Positions 9,754-21,533 of a stretch of 64,000 nucleotides of DNA are shown piece by piece. The translations under genes and the position numbers were made by a program. The first letter of the stretch is position 1; every line of letters starts with the position of its first letter. Under the pieces are notes generated by a model. It had not been told where the DNA came from. It saw only the letters and a program-made list of their open reading frames with translations, and made no database searches. Source of the DNA: Parasponia andersonii (lineage: Eukaryota; Streptophyta; Magnoliopsida; Rosales; Cannabaceae); the NCBI GenBank assembly GCA_002914805.1, contig JXTB01000237.1:246364-310363 (forward strand), in the 5' to 3' direction.

Positions 9754-12700
9754 ATGGAAGAGGTGGTTGAAATGGAAAGCGCATCGTGTAGTGGAGGTAG
9801 ATTCAAGCTGTGCGAGAAGCTGGAATTGCAGGAATTTCAGGATAAATTCGTGATCAAATCCCTAGAATCTCCAGCTCAAGGATTCTCAATCGATCGCCAT
9901 GACGGGAACATCGAGCCAATTCATGGTGGTAAAGCTTTTTTGATTGTTCCCTTGGTATTTGGCTTTGGATTTCATTTTCTTCATAACTGGAGCTTATGAG
10001 ATGTTTGTTTCATACTCTTTTTCATTTTTTCATTATTATTATTATTATTATTTTATAGTTGAAAATTTGACAGGGGATACTTGTGGTTCAAGTCCATCAA
10101 AAATCTCTACCATATATGGGGTGGTTGGAACAATTAGATTGCTGGCAGGTATGTATGATGTATTTGATTGGTACATTATGTTTTTATTTTAAGTTAAATT
10201 TGCTTCATAAGTAAGTACTGCAAATTTAAACTATGACCCTCTTGCTTATATGGTTATATGATTGAATTTGCTATGTATTCTTGTTCCTTTGGAAGGTTCA
10301 AAATTTAAATTATAATAAGTTATTTGACATGAGCATGGGATGAGCTAACTTATATGCAATAGTTTACAAATAATCTTTATAGAGCACGCGTTGTATATTG
10401 CGTTCAGATGTTAAGTGAAGATATTTCGGTGCCTGATTTGTTGTATTTTGGTTCAGGAACGTATATTATTGTGATAACTTCTCGGAAAGAAGTTGGTAAT
10501 TTTCTTGGTTTTCGGGTATATAGAGTAATGTCTATGAAGTTTTTATCCTGCAATGAAGCTTTGAAGAAATCAAATTCTCAAGAAGTAAGTTCTTATCTTC
10601 TTTTTGGCCTCTAAAATTTAATGCAAGTTTTATCTTCATTTTGGCCTCTAGAATTGGATGCAAGATTTTCGCTAAAACATTGTTGTAATGTATTTGACAG
10701 AAAAGAGATGAGGCATACTTCTTGACTCTCTTGAAAACAGTGGAATCAACTCCAGGGCTTTACTATTCTTATGAAACGGATATAACATTGAAGTATATTC
10801 TTATACTATACCTAAATTTTGTGTTACAGAATGCTGTTTAAGTAATTTTCAGGGTTGTTGAAATGTTCCTCATTATTTATCGCTATCATTTTCAGATACA
10901 AACGTGTTTGTTGTCTGAGATTTCTATTCATTAGATGAACTTTATCATTTCTGTCAGCTTGCAGAGAAGATGGAAGTTATCTGAAGGTTGGATGGCTAAA
11001 CCCATTTGGAAGCAGGTCAGTTGGTATATTTGAACTATCGTTGGAAATAAATCATTCTGGATGTTAACTTGAAAATGCTCTGGTATTTTGATGTTAGAAT
11101 TGAAGTAGAAGCCTTATTAATTATACCAAGCCTTGTGCACAACTTGCTTGGTCTCATCTCTTTTCAAAACAAATAAGCAAATGAAATCAATTTAGAGCTG
11201 GCCCTCCTTAATTTTGGTGCTATTTGGCCATTCCGTCATTCTCAATGACTTCTCTTTTCCTTTTTGTTAGAGTTGATCAGCGTGGAAACTGAATCTTTTT
11301 TTTTTTTTTACCTCCACTATGCTGGATTCTTCTCCGTGTTTTCTCTGTGTTCATCGAATCCCTGTCAAGTTTTACTTTGCTTGTTTCTGACATTACCCAC
11401 GGTTGATGCCTAAGAAATTCTGAGCTTTGTGTTTTCCCTACGTATGTCAGGCTGATCCTAGATTTGTCTGGAACAAAAATCTTCTGGATGAACTTATTGA
11501 GCATAAGGTTAGTTATTCCTTACATTAGCATTTTGGGAGTGCTCTCTTGATTACAGTGTGAATGCCACTTTCATTTCTTAAGTTAGGAAGTGTTTCCAGA
11601 ACTTTAATAAAACACTAGTCGGGAGCAAAAAAAATAAAACACTAGTTGTTGATTCTTTGTATATGACCTTTCTTTTTTAACTAATGCCTAATTTTTATTT
11701 TTTGGTTGCAGCTTGATGAATTTGTCATTCCTATAATCCAAGGAAATATCCTTCTCTAGTTCCTTATGTTTAATGTGTGCAATCTGTCCTTGTGTGTGCT
11801 TCTATGGATGTAGAACTGCATGGTGTTTTCCATTAACCTAGGTTTAAGCTTCCAGACAGCACAACTATTGCTAAAAGAGTTACCTGCCACACTCACACTA
11901 GTTTCAAGGCGGTGTACAAGACGTTTAGGTACAACCTTTTGTGGATTATGGTTCTTGTAGTCATTACTATAAAATAGTTTCAACAGTTCTGATTATGGTT
12001 GAATAATTTGGTGATTTAGGGAGTCCATGGTTTTAAAAGGCGCGCGAGGCGTACGCCTTGAGGCGCGCCTCGAGGCAAGACAGAAGAAAAGTGCCTCTGA
12101 AGCTACGCTTCAGTTGGTCTCGATGAGGCTTAAGCCCCGTCAACTGAGGCGTATGAGGCTTGAGCCTCGTACAAGCAATCTGGGCTTTTTAAATGAAGTT
12201 GGGCCAATTTTTTGGGTCCAACTGACACGTATCTTCTTTTTAAATGTTATGAGCCTTTCTAATGTTATTACTAATTTAGTTGGGCATTTTTTTTTTTTTT
12301 TTTTTATGTTATAAGTAGTTTAGTTGGACAAATCACTAAAGCCTAACTTTTTAGATTTAGAACTAAAACCCTAAGAGGAAAAAAAAGACTCAGTTCATCA
12401 CTAAAAACTGAAGCTCCCACGGCAGCCACTCCCTCCTAGGTTTTGAGTTAGAAAATCATTTTTAGCCACTCTCCCTCCTAGGGTTTTGAGTTAGAAAATC
12501 ATTTTTAGACTTCAAAGTTCTATTCTTACGCTATTAATATTAGGATTTATGATTTTAATGACTTTGGTTGGTGGTTTTATGAATTATTTTGCTAGTATTT
12601 TCATGAACTTTATGACTTTGTTATGCAATTATGTGTTTTTTTGCTATAATGCTATGTAAGACTTTTATTTTTATGAGTTTCCTCTTTCTTTATGATTTTT

Positions 12701-15700
12701 ATGAAGTTTTATGAGGTTTTTATTACTTAAGTTGAGGCTTATGCCTCAGTTCCCGAATAAACTTTTTAAAACCTTGTTAGGGACAAGAATGTGGAGAAGA
12801 GGAGCCAACCTTGAAGGAGACGTAGCTAATTTTATTGAAACCGAGCAATTGGTGGAAATTAATGGTCTGAGATCTTCATTTATGCAGGTATTTTTAGCGT
12901 ATCTGATGAAACATTAGAAAAGTAATTTGTGTTGTCTAGACATACATAATGAGTTACTATTGTATTCTTTTCTTGGGTAGTTGTTCCTTACATCTAAGCT
13001 GAACAAGGGGAAGGCTGGTATGGTCACTGTTTACGTGCGCTGGGATATCTCTGTTTATGGGTTTGATAATCCACTGGTTCTTTTAGTGACCTTTGGGGTT
13101 CCAAAACTTTTTTTCTACTTGTGCTTTAATGCTTAAAAGGAAATTCTAATAAAGCTGTGCAGTCATATAATTTGATGCATGGCATTCATTTTTCACATGA
13201 TTCAATACTCAGTACCTATGGAAGTCAAAATTTGTTCAATGCATTCTTTTGCAGATTCGAGGTTCAATTCCACTACTTTGGGAGCAAATTGTTGACTTAA
13301 GCTATAAACCACAACTGAGAATAATTAATCACGAGCAGACGGTATATTTAACTTTATAATGATGCTTTTGTTTATTTATTCATTCATTATTATTGTTGTT
13401 GTTGTTGTTACTGTGGTTTTTTTTGGTCATTATTGTTTGTTGTTTTTACTCTGTTTATAATTACTGTTGTCTTTTAGGGGAATGAGTTCCTTTCTATTAG
13501 TTGAATTCTGCTTTGTATTAACTATTTATTCTGAATTTTGCCCTTCTCCCACAGTCAGAAGTTGTGGAACGCCATTTTCGTGATCTCTTACAAAGATATG
13601 GCGAGACAATAGCAATAGACCTAACTGACAAAGTAAGGTTCTATTTTTCTTTTCGTTTTCTCTTTAAACTTGATTTCAAATATTCATTTTCGTTTTCGTT
13701 TTCTATTTTTCTTGGATTCTGTTAAATTTTTGCTTTCTTAAAAAATATATAAATAAATTAAAACTATTCATGAAGTGGGAGCATGTCATCAGCTGGAAAT
13801 GATTCAAAAGTATTTCATACAAATGTTGATATTTAAGCATTCATATTGCCATGGCTCTGAGATTTCTTGGACTTTGCCTTCTACTGATATTGTCGGGAAA
13901 TAGTTGCTTGTGCCCAAAGCAAGTTTAACTCTTGATTAGTTGATTATGCAAGAGTAAGTACTGCATCGTAAATTTTAAACTTTCAAGTATCTTTTGTTTA
14001 TTTTTCAATTGTAGCAAGGGGATGAAGGTCAGCTAAGTGCCGCATATGCTTCCGAAATGGAAAAGCTGCAATATGTTAGGTGCTAATTTATTATTGTTTC
14101 ACAATTATACCAATCCACAGCTGGTTTTCATTTAATGTTTCTGTTTTCAGATAGTTCCATTTATTCCATGTCATTCGAAATCTTTGCTCCGTTGTTATCT
14201 TTAGTCACATTTATTTTTTACAAAATTGTTTCAGAAACTAGTCACTGCATAGTAGTTGTCATTCACAAAGTAATTATTATAATTTCGTCCTAGTATCACT
14301 ATTCCGAGATTTTGGCAACTTATTCACGTTACTCTCTTTTCTTTTCTCTTTTTCATTTTTTTATCTTCATTTTCTATCTGGTAGAACCTTTTCTGTATAC
14401 CAATTTAATGGAATAATAAGAAGTTTAGATTGTTCCTTTATGATAATTGAATAGTTGAATGTCTGCTCGGTTTTTTATGTGCCTTCCCGCAATGGGAGCT
14501 CACCTACACATACATATTTGTTTTTTCTTGTCTCATTAGGATTGGGTTATCTCAGGTAACCTTATCTAATAACATACTCATTTATCTCAATAGATGTTGC
14601 TTCCTTATTGAACATTTGATGGAGTACAGTTCCAGCTGCTACTTGTTTATAATTTATAACCATAGGAACTGAGGCACTTTCTATTTAGTTTATCTTCAAC
14701 ATGACAGATAATGTGGTTTTTATTGCAGATATATCTCATTTGACTTTCACTGTATTTGTGGAAACTCAAACTTTGATAATCTACAACTTCTATACGATCA
14801 AATCTCAGAGGAATTCAAAAAGCAAGGGTAATCAAGAAAATTGAATGAAATGTTGTGTATAACCTCGTACTGGATGAGTATGCCAAAGTTAAGGTATACG
14901 ATCATCTGTAATACTGTATTTAATCATTACTATTCCAGCTGAGCAGATACTTCCTCGTGGACGCAGAAGGAAATATACTAGTGGAGCAGAAAGGGAGTAT
15001 TAGATCTAATTGCATTGACTGCCTTGATCGAACAAACGTTACCCAGGTTTGTTAGAAGTAAATATGTTGTGCATTTCCAATTACTTGTACTGATATTTCT
15101 GTGAGGCCGCGATGTGTTCTTGTTTCCTGATAGAAGTATTTTCTGGTCAAAAAATAACATTATTAAGCTGCCTCTATATTTTGTTTCTGCAGAGTTATTT
15201 GGCCCAGAAGTCTTTAAATTTACAATTGCAGAGGATGGGAATGCTTGATTCTTCTGAGTGCATATCTATGTTTGCTGAAGATTATGTGAAATTTAAAACA
15301 TGTATGAATCCCTTATTCATAGGTTCTAATTCTCTCTTCGTGCTGAGTCAAAAGTTGTCTGTAATTTTATTCATCCTTATTCTATACTCTCGTTTTATTT
15401 TCTTGGTGGATTTGTTCTGACCCTTATGTTGCTTGCTTAGGTTGGGCTGAGCAAGGTGATGAGATAAGTCTTGAATATGCTGGGACTCATGCTTTGAAGG
15501 GGGACCTGGTTAGGTAAATCGTATTAAAAAAATAGGAAAAAAAAAAGAGATTATATCTCAATTTGTGAAATTATTGGATCCTCAATATTGCAGATATGGA
15601 AAACAGACACTAGGAGGACTTATCAAAGATGGGATTAGTGCGCTTTCAAGATATTATTTGAATAATTTCCATGATGGGATTCGGCAGGCAAGATGCCTCT

Positions 15701-16643
15701 TATCGTTGCAATGTAATGAAGTTGCAATGTAATGAAGAAACGGCTATTGAACCCTATTTGCTTAAATGGATTTAATATCTTTTCAGGATGCAATGGATCT
15801 CGTGAGTGGCCGATACAGTATTAACAGAAATGGTCCTTCACCCTTCCAGCTGAATGGTTTTGAAACATTGTCTGTAAGTATTTTGCCATTTGTCCTTTTC
15901 CTTTCTTATGAGAAACATTGTTAACAAATTAAGGGGCCCGTAGGTACAATAAATTTTTGTCAACTGGTGTTTCTTATTTTATTTGTTATTTGTTATTTTT
16001 CATTGCTTTTACTGGAATCCTGGTGTCTATATGTTCTGGAAGGTTTGAGTCTCTGTAACTAGAACAGATCTTTTTCCTAGTCCTAGTGTAACTTTGTCGC
16101 TTACTTCTAGACACCAAGATACGTTTGTTTTAGTCAATGATCGCTTGAGAAGTAGCCAGATGTTTTAAGGTATCTAGTGAGAATTTGAAAACTTTTAGAA
16201 TTAAGAACTGGTCAGAGTTTATACTTCTATCAAGAAGGAATATTAGTTGCTATTGAGAATTTTCAATGCAACTAATCCTTGTAAGATGAATTATGAAACA
16301 TTTAATCCGTATCATTTATGAGTAGGTTTTGAATTTTGATACATAATCTGCAATATTGCAGTATCTCCCCATTGCATCAGCTTTAATAGCTGGAGGTTTG
16401 ACGCTGACATCGTTCACATTTCAACAAGGTATTAATATTGATTGCAACTTTGGATCCAACTAAATCCCATCCTTTAGATTTGATTCTCACTAAGATTTTC
16501 TTGTCTGTTATGTAGCGGGGCGAAATGCACAGCAATTCATGTCTTCTGTACTGTGGGCTGGAGTGGCTGCTGGAGTAATGGCTGTAGTGAAGGCCAATGG
16601 AAGACAGTTCTGTTCAAGGCCTCGCTTGTGCGGCCTTCTATAA
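9754..16643 (+). CDS. SAC8: SAC-domain phosphoinositide phosphatase, SAC8-type
   Basis: Twenty coding exons: 9754-9928, 10074-10148, 10457-10584, 10701-10792, 10958-11015, 11451-11507, 11712-11745, 11848-11928, 12781-12887, 13255-13341, 13555-13632, 14015-14079, 14729-14827, 14947-15046, 15193-15301, 15441-15513, 15594-15687, 15787-15873, 16362-16428, 16516-16643. They total 1794 nt, 597 residues, close to Arabidopsis SAC8. The product follows SAC8 almost residue for residue ([46 protein letters not shown]). The phosphatase loop is [12 protein letters not shown], with C401 and R407 as the CX5R pair. Two C-terminal hydrophobic stretches ([28 protein letters not shown]) are predicted membrane anchors, as in the ER/Golgi SAC6-8 group, which dephosphorylate phosphoinositides such as PI4P. 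Intron 7 is a probable U12 AT-AA intron, intron 8 holds a transposon at its acceptor, and intron 17 starts with GC. A GTG at 9742 is in frame, but ATG 9754 is preferred. Confidence 0.93.
11746..11847 (+). other. Probable U12-type (minor spliceosome) intron, AT-AA ends
   Basis: The intron starts ATATCCTTCT, the U12 5' splice-site consensus, and no GT donor fits the frame. A branch-site-like TCCATTAAC lies at about 11829-11837, with its A 11-12 bases from the proposed 3' end. Ending the intron at ...GTTTAA (11847) makes the protein QGSFQTAQL, aligning without gap to the SAC8 family. Ending at CTAG (11841) is also in frame and adds two residues, but puts the branch site unusually close. Confidence 0.7.
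12026..12776. mobile_element. hAT-like non-autonomous transposon in SAC8 intron 8
   Basis: The left end CATGGTTTTAAAAGG is mirrored by CTTTTTAAAACCTTG at the right end. The interior near the left end is rich in GGCG/GCCTC words, with sub-terminal repeats such as GAGGCTT and TATGCCTCAG. Flanks TTAGGGAG (12016-12023) and TTAGGGAC (12777-12784) look like an 8-bp target duplication, fitting hAT. The left copy lies two bases away from the TIR. Length is about 750 bp and no transposase is encoded. The right duplication contains the intron's AG acceptor and the first exon-9 bases. Confidence 0.75.
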
Positions 16644-18184
16644 ATCGTAAAACTTCAGTTGGCAAAGCCACAAAGGACACTCCTAATGCACCAGTTGAAG
16701 TGTGAAAACAATGGATGGGATTACACGTTGCGTTTTTATTGAGAGAGAACGTGGAGTTCATATTGTGGGAAAATATGTGATCCTATAGTTAATAGCCAAC
16801 CGAGGTAATGATTTTACACTTTCCACCTTTGTAAAACTACGTCCACTCTTGGAAATTGTACATAATGTACTTTCTCCAGTCAATATTGCTATAAGCCTTG
16901 CAGGTTACGAGACTGGTTGAAGCAAATTGTTATTACAACTTTTTAATCTCGTGACGTCAAAATTACGATTAAGAGTTAAAGACCCAGTGACAAAATTAGA
17001 TTTCTGGTCTTTTGCTGACATTCCTATAGAGGGGTAAATTTACTTGTGAAGTAACTCATCGCCATACATAATTATGTTTCTCTGGCCACTCGTAAAATAG
17101 CAAAATTTAGAACCTCAGTATTAGAAAGTAAGTCAGGTTAATCAACTTAAGCTAAAGATAGATTTCTAGTTACTAACACCTGAGGTCATAATCAACTTTA
17201 GCTAAAGATGGTATTTTGTTTTTCAATAAATTTTTGAATTTAAAGATTATTACTAGTTACTACCAATCACATAGCTTGTAATCACATCCTGATAGGATTA
17301 CTTAAGCCTATTTCTCTTACCTGAAATATTATTCTGCGATATAGAAAGTAGAAAGTGCATCAATAAATAGATTACTTCGTCTGTATCATAAACTATTCTG
17401 AGTTTGAGACAATTTAATCAGAATCTTATCCTCTATGGCTCTGTGCCTCTATCAGCTGGCATAATATCTTAGAATAGACTATGCAGCAACCATAAAGGAT
17501 AATATTGACGAATTTTTTTTTTGATAAAGTACAATATTATTCGTCACGCGCTCGTAATGTTTACGATCCAGCTAATGTTTTTTTTTTTTTTTTTTAACAA
17601 GAGAATTGTCATACTATTGGAGCCACCAATTTGCGATATATGATTTTATCAATATATATATATATATTGACAAAATCATATCCACGCTATCAGCAGCAGC
17701 CAAAACGCTATTTCTCTCTTTAATCTTTATTCGAGGTCTCCCTTCCAAGGGGCCTATCCTAGTAATAGCATCCTACTACCTAACAACCAAAGTTTCTCCC
17801 ATCCGTACATTTTACACAAACAGCACACTAAACGACAAAAAGCACCGAACAACGACAACTATCCTTCTTATTCGGAGACAGCAGCCAAACCCAAACGTTG
17901 TCGTTTTCCCGTTATCGGCTGCGTGTGGTGGGCTCTCTCTGTCTCACTCATCTTTCCCCTCTTATAACAGACTTTTTATTCTCTTTTCTTTTTCTATTAC
18001 GAGATAATATAGAATATATATGTCCTTTCCAATTTGCGGATTGTGATTGGCTTAAACGTTACTTACTCAGCCATACACAAGGCGACAAAACCAACCGCAC
18101 CGAACGACAACTTTTCTTCATCGTTTCAATCTTTCTTTGCCTTCGCTCCATGTTTTCCCCGACAATAGGTGGTCTCAGAAGGAC

Positions 18185-18219
<35 letters not shown>

Positions 18220-18549
18220 CAGAGAGAGAGGATCGCTGGCTGTTCATTCCTCTTTGCAACCAATACATCTCCTCACAAAACCCTGAAAAAAAAAAAGAAA
18301 AATTCCCCTTATCTCTGTCTCTCTCTCTAATGGCGTCGTTGCTCACGGTGTTCACACGCGTCTACCATTGGCTCAATATCTTCCCCTCTCTCTATCCTCT
18401 GCTCCTTTCAACCTTGCTCACGAAGCATCCCCTAAACTTTACTTTCCCACTAAGAAACATCACCCCCAAAAGAAATTGAAAAAAATCAAAATCAAAAAAA
18501 TCCCCAATTTCCACCCATCTTCCAAAATCCCTAATTCAGTATCTGTATC
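16644..18549. other. SAC8 3' region and DOG1-like upstream region
   Basis: The SAC8 3' UTR probably extends to about 16950. Between 17500 and 17680 are T and TA runs. From 17700 to 18550 the sequence becomes C/T-rich and holds an AG microsatellite. One ATG-initiated frame at 18330-18479 encodes about 49 residues (MASLLTVFTRVYHWLN...). It has no family I know; it might be a leader ORF if transcription starts well upstream. Confidence 0.5.
18185..18230 (+). repeat. AG microsatellite upstream of the DOG1-like gene
   Basis: An interrupted (AG)n tract lies about 370 bases before the DOG1-like ATG. GA/CT tracts are frequent in plant leaders and core promoters and are targets of GAGA-binding BPC factors; that role here is only inferred. 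Confidence 0.8.
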
Positions 18550-18557
18550 TATATAAA
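18550..18557 (+). promoter_or_regulatory. Possible TATA box of the DOG1-like gene
   Basis: TATATAAA lies 45 bases before the ATG at 18602. Used as a TATA box, it would give a very short 5' leader of about 15-20 bases. Initiation upstream of the AG tract is the alternative. Confidence 0.35.
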
Positions 18558-18601
18558 CTGACCTTGGGATTGGTATCTGTACGGATCGGGAGGCGGGGGT
18601 T

Positions 18602-19282
18602 ATGGCGAGTAGTAATGACGACAATGGCGGATCCTTCGCCAGCTTTCTCGAAGGGTGGCTGGTGCGCCAAGAGCACTACCTCGACGAGCTCGTCTCCGCG
18701 GATCGCAACCTCCACGAGTCCTCCGACGACGATCTCAGGGAGCTCGTCTCCCGAATCCTCGCCCACTACCAGCAGTACTACGAGGAGAAGTCGAGGATCG
18801 CCGCGCGAGACGTGTTCCTTGTCTTCTCCCCCCCGTGGTTCACCTCGCTCGAGCGGGCGTTCCTCTGGATCGCCGGGTTCAAGCCCGGGCTCGCGTTCCG
18901 GATCGTCGCCGACTCGGTCGGCGACCTGTCGGAGGACCAGGCCCGGAGCATCGGCCGGCTGGTTCAGGAGACCAGGACGGAGGAGCGGGCCCTGAACGAC
19001 GAGCTCGCGAAGATCCAGGAGAGCGTGGCGGCACCGCCGTTGCTGGGGATTGCGATGCGCGGAGGGAGGAGGCTGGTCGACGGGGAGCAAGACGAGGCGG
19101 ACTCGGCCTTGGAGTCGCTCAAGGTGGCCATGGAAGCCGTGCTTAGCGCCGCTGATTCGTTGAGGACGAGGACCGCATTGAAGATTATGGAGGTTCTGAG
19201 ACCGGCTCAGTGCGTGAAGTTCTTGCTGGCGGCGGGTCAGCTTCAGCTCCGGCTCAGGACTTGGGGCTTGGAAAGAGAATAA
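18602..19282 (+). CDS. DOG1-domain protein, DOG1-like
   Basis: Single exon of 226 residues. The N-terminal block FASFLEGWLVRQEHYLDELV with the following LVSRILAHYQQYYEEKSRIAARDV stretch is the DOG1 domain signature also found in TGA factors. Later blocks (WFTSLERAFLWIAGFKPGLAFRIV; LRPAQCVKFLLAAGQLQLRLRTWGLERE) complete the usual four-part pattern. There is no bZIP, so it belongs to the DOG1/DOGL group, linked in Arabidopsis to seed dormancy and maturation and, for DOG1, to heme and PP2C binding. DOGL4 is the closest type I recall, but the assignment is tentative. The coding sequence is strikingly GC-rich, with mostly G/C third positions, against AT-rich surroundings. Length is normal for the group. 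Confidence 0.9.
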   Translation: MASSNDDNGGSFASFLEGWLVRQEHYLDELVSADRNLHESSDDDLRELVSRILAHYQQYYEEKSRIAARDVFLVFSPPWFTSLERAFLWIAGFKPGLAFRIVADSVGDLSEDQARSIGRLVQETRTEERALNDELAKIQESVAAPPLLGIAMRGGRRLVDGEQDEADSALESLKVAMEAVLSAADSLRTRTALKIMEVLRPAQCVKFLLAAGQLQLRLRTWGLERE

Positions 19283-21533
19283 GAAAGAAGAAGAATCTTC
19301 AGGTGGAGAATCTAGAGAATGCGATTCAGTTGTTTTTTTGCTTTGTTTTTTCGGATCTGAGTTTTTATATTAATAAAACAAAATGGGAAGTAGGATAAAG
19401 GTTTAGCGGAGTATTCTTCGTATTCGATTATTATATTAAGAAATGTAAAAATATATATATATTTTTTTAAAAAAGGTATTATTATTCTTCAAATTTTGAA
19501 TCTCCAACAAAAACGACTCTTTATTTTATGATTGGGGATTGGATCAGCGATTTTTTTTTTTATTTTTTGGTTTTTTCCCTCCTCAAATTATATAAAAGAA
19601 TTTCAATTTTTTTCTAATTCTACCAGAGAATTTTTGGTACTTCTTATTTAAAGGGGAAAAAAAAAAGGCCTCGAATGCCTGAATCTGGTAAGGTAACTCG
19701 CGAGCAGTGATTTTTAAAGAATTGATTGGTAACATTATTTAAAGTTTGAACTGTGGCTTTTCCCTCGAAAGTCAAAACTCAGGTCATGAACGGTTGGTGA
19801 AATGGTACAGGAATACTAACGGTAATTATAATAAAGTGGAATTAGAATAAGATGGGAAATAATATTTTATTATTTGACCGATTTAGTAGAATAGAATAAA
19901 AAAAGTAGTATATCTATCAGAATAACTTTATTTTCAAATATTTTGTTAGGTAAGAAAAAATTGAAAATTTTAGTAGAGTAAAAAAAGAAAGTGGCGATTT
20001 AAAAAGTAAAAACAAAATTTTGGAATCATGTTTTTTTGGGTGGAATTGTTATTCCATTAAACAATGGAATTCTGATTCCAAAAGAATCCTATTTATTTGT
20101 TTAAATGTCAACACAAACAATAAAAATTTCATTGAAAGTTGATTCCACCAAACTAAATATACTATCGGTATTTAGGATGGAGAGTCGGTCTTGTTTCAGT
20201 GAGTCCCTTTGTCCTTCAAACAGGTGGCGCGCTATTGTTTTGAAAGGGTTTTTATTTTTATTTTAATTGAGAAAACAAATAAGGGGGGCGAGGGTGTGAT
20301 TCATAGATCACCAATTAGAACAAGCAGGCGGGTAAACATAGAACCAATCAGTTACTTGGCTTTTTCAGGTTTGGCTAAGTTTTACAAGGTCACCTCTCCA
20401 AGGCTACCGTCTTCTTTGTTTTCAAGTTTGGATAACGTAGGTAGCCGTAGTAGCAACAAACGTGGGATCTGGAAGTTCACACTTTTCATGAGAGTAAAGC
20501 TCTCGTTGATCAACTGTCTTTAACTGTCAAAAGTGAAACAGAGTTCAGTTTGATCCTCAGCTTCCTGCAACTATCACACTTGCAGTCTACGTTGATCCCA
20601 ACCATAAGGGCTTGAAAAATTGCAACTGATTTATTTCCTTCTTTTTTTTTTTCTTTTCTTTCTTTAACTGAAATACTTTGATGTAAAAAAAAAAAAAAAA
20701 AAAAATCCTATTTTAGGATCATTTGCTCAAACTAGACGATACCCTAGTTTCCCTTGACATTATCAAATCTGCAAAAGTCCACCAATGGACCTAAAGCGTG
20801 TACAGGTCAAGGCTAGAGCTAAGTAAGGTGGTTTGGAACTAAAACCCCAACAATATTCAGTTGACTAGCAAATAAAAGCTTCCGAGTGTTTCCTACTAAT
20901 TGTTACTTGGCAAAATATAGATCGTTTTGAAGTGTTTTCTCTTTCCAATTCTGGTCATTTATGCTATAGGCTTCATGGTGGTTACAATAGACTTGACCCT
21001 AAAATAACCTCCGTTATCCGATTCATACATGGCCCTCGTCAGGGATTTACAAGGATATTGCCGTTGTTAACTCTTAAAACACCCCTAACAGCCTCACTTT
21101 CGCCAAGTCCTTACCTTGGCCCTCTCCATAACACAGCCAACAGTCGACCAAACTAAGGCAACTTAGCCACTTTTTGGTAGATTTTAAGGAAACCTGAAAA
21201 GGGAACGACTACTCTTGACATAATAGTATGAGAACAAGTGAACAACTGCCCTTTCAAAACAAATTATGCCCTTTGGCGAGCTTTATTCCTAGAGGTTCAG
21301 CTACGATAATGTGTTCCTAAGTTTGGAGGCAAAGGCCAAAGAAGCAAGAAATTACAACATTATACAGCACTTGCATGACTTATTTCATAACATATTTAAA
21401 CTATCCTTTTATGATGACTTATTTAAAACCATAATGAAACAGCCAACCCCATAATCAAATAAATAATAACAGAAACGGACTAAGGATTTTCCACCTGGAG
21501 TATGGAGTTCGGAAATTTAGAAAGTTTACATTG
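19283..21533. other. Intergenic between convergent DOG1-like and ACX4 genes
   Basis: The two genes converge. The DOG1-like 3' UTR is likely the first 200-300 bases, and the ACX4 3' UTR the last 200-300. Otherwise there are A/T runs (19550-19580, 20640-20705) and short ORFs without family resemblance. Nothing else was recognised. Confidence 0.55.

Noticed and set aside
12027-12314. 95-residue ORF in SAC8 intron 8
   Set aside because: It lies within the hAT-like element, is made of repeated GAGGC-type words, and resembles no protein family.
17606-18479. Overlapping ORFs of 133 and 193 residues before the DOG1-like gene
   Set aside because: Low-complexity composition (RERERE from the AG repeat, Ser/Leu/Pro-rich), no family signature, and a non-ATG opening for most of the frame. 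At most a leader ORF at 18330-18479.
18536-19146. Long ORFs in other frames of the DOG1-like gene
   Set aside because: Shadows of a GC-rich exon, where stop codons are rare in all frames.
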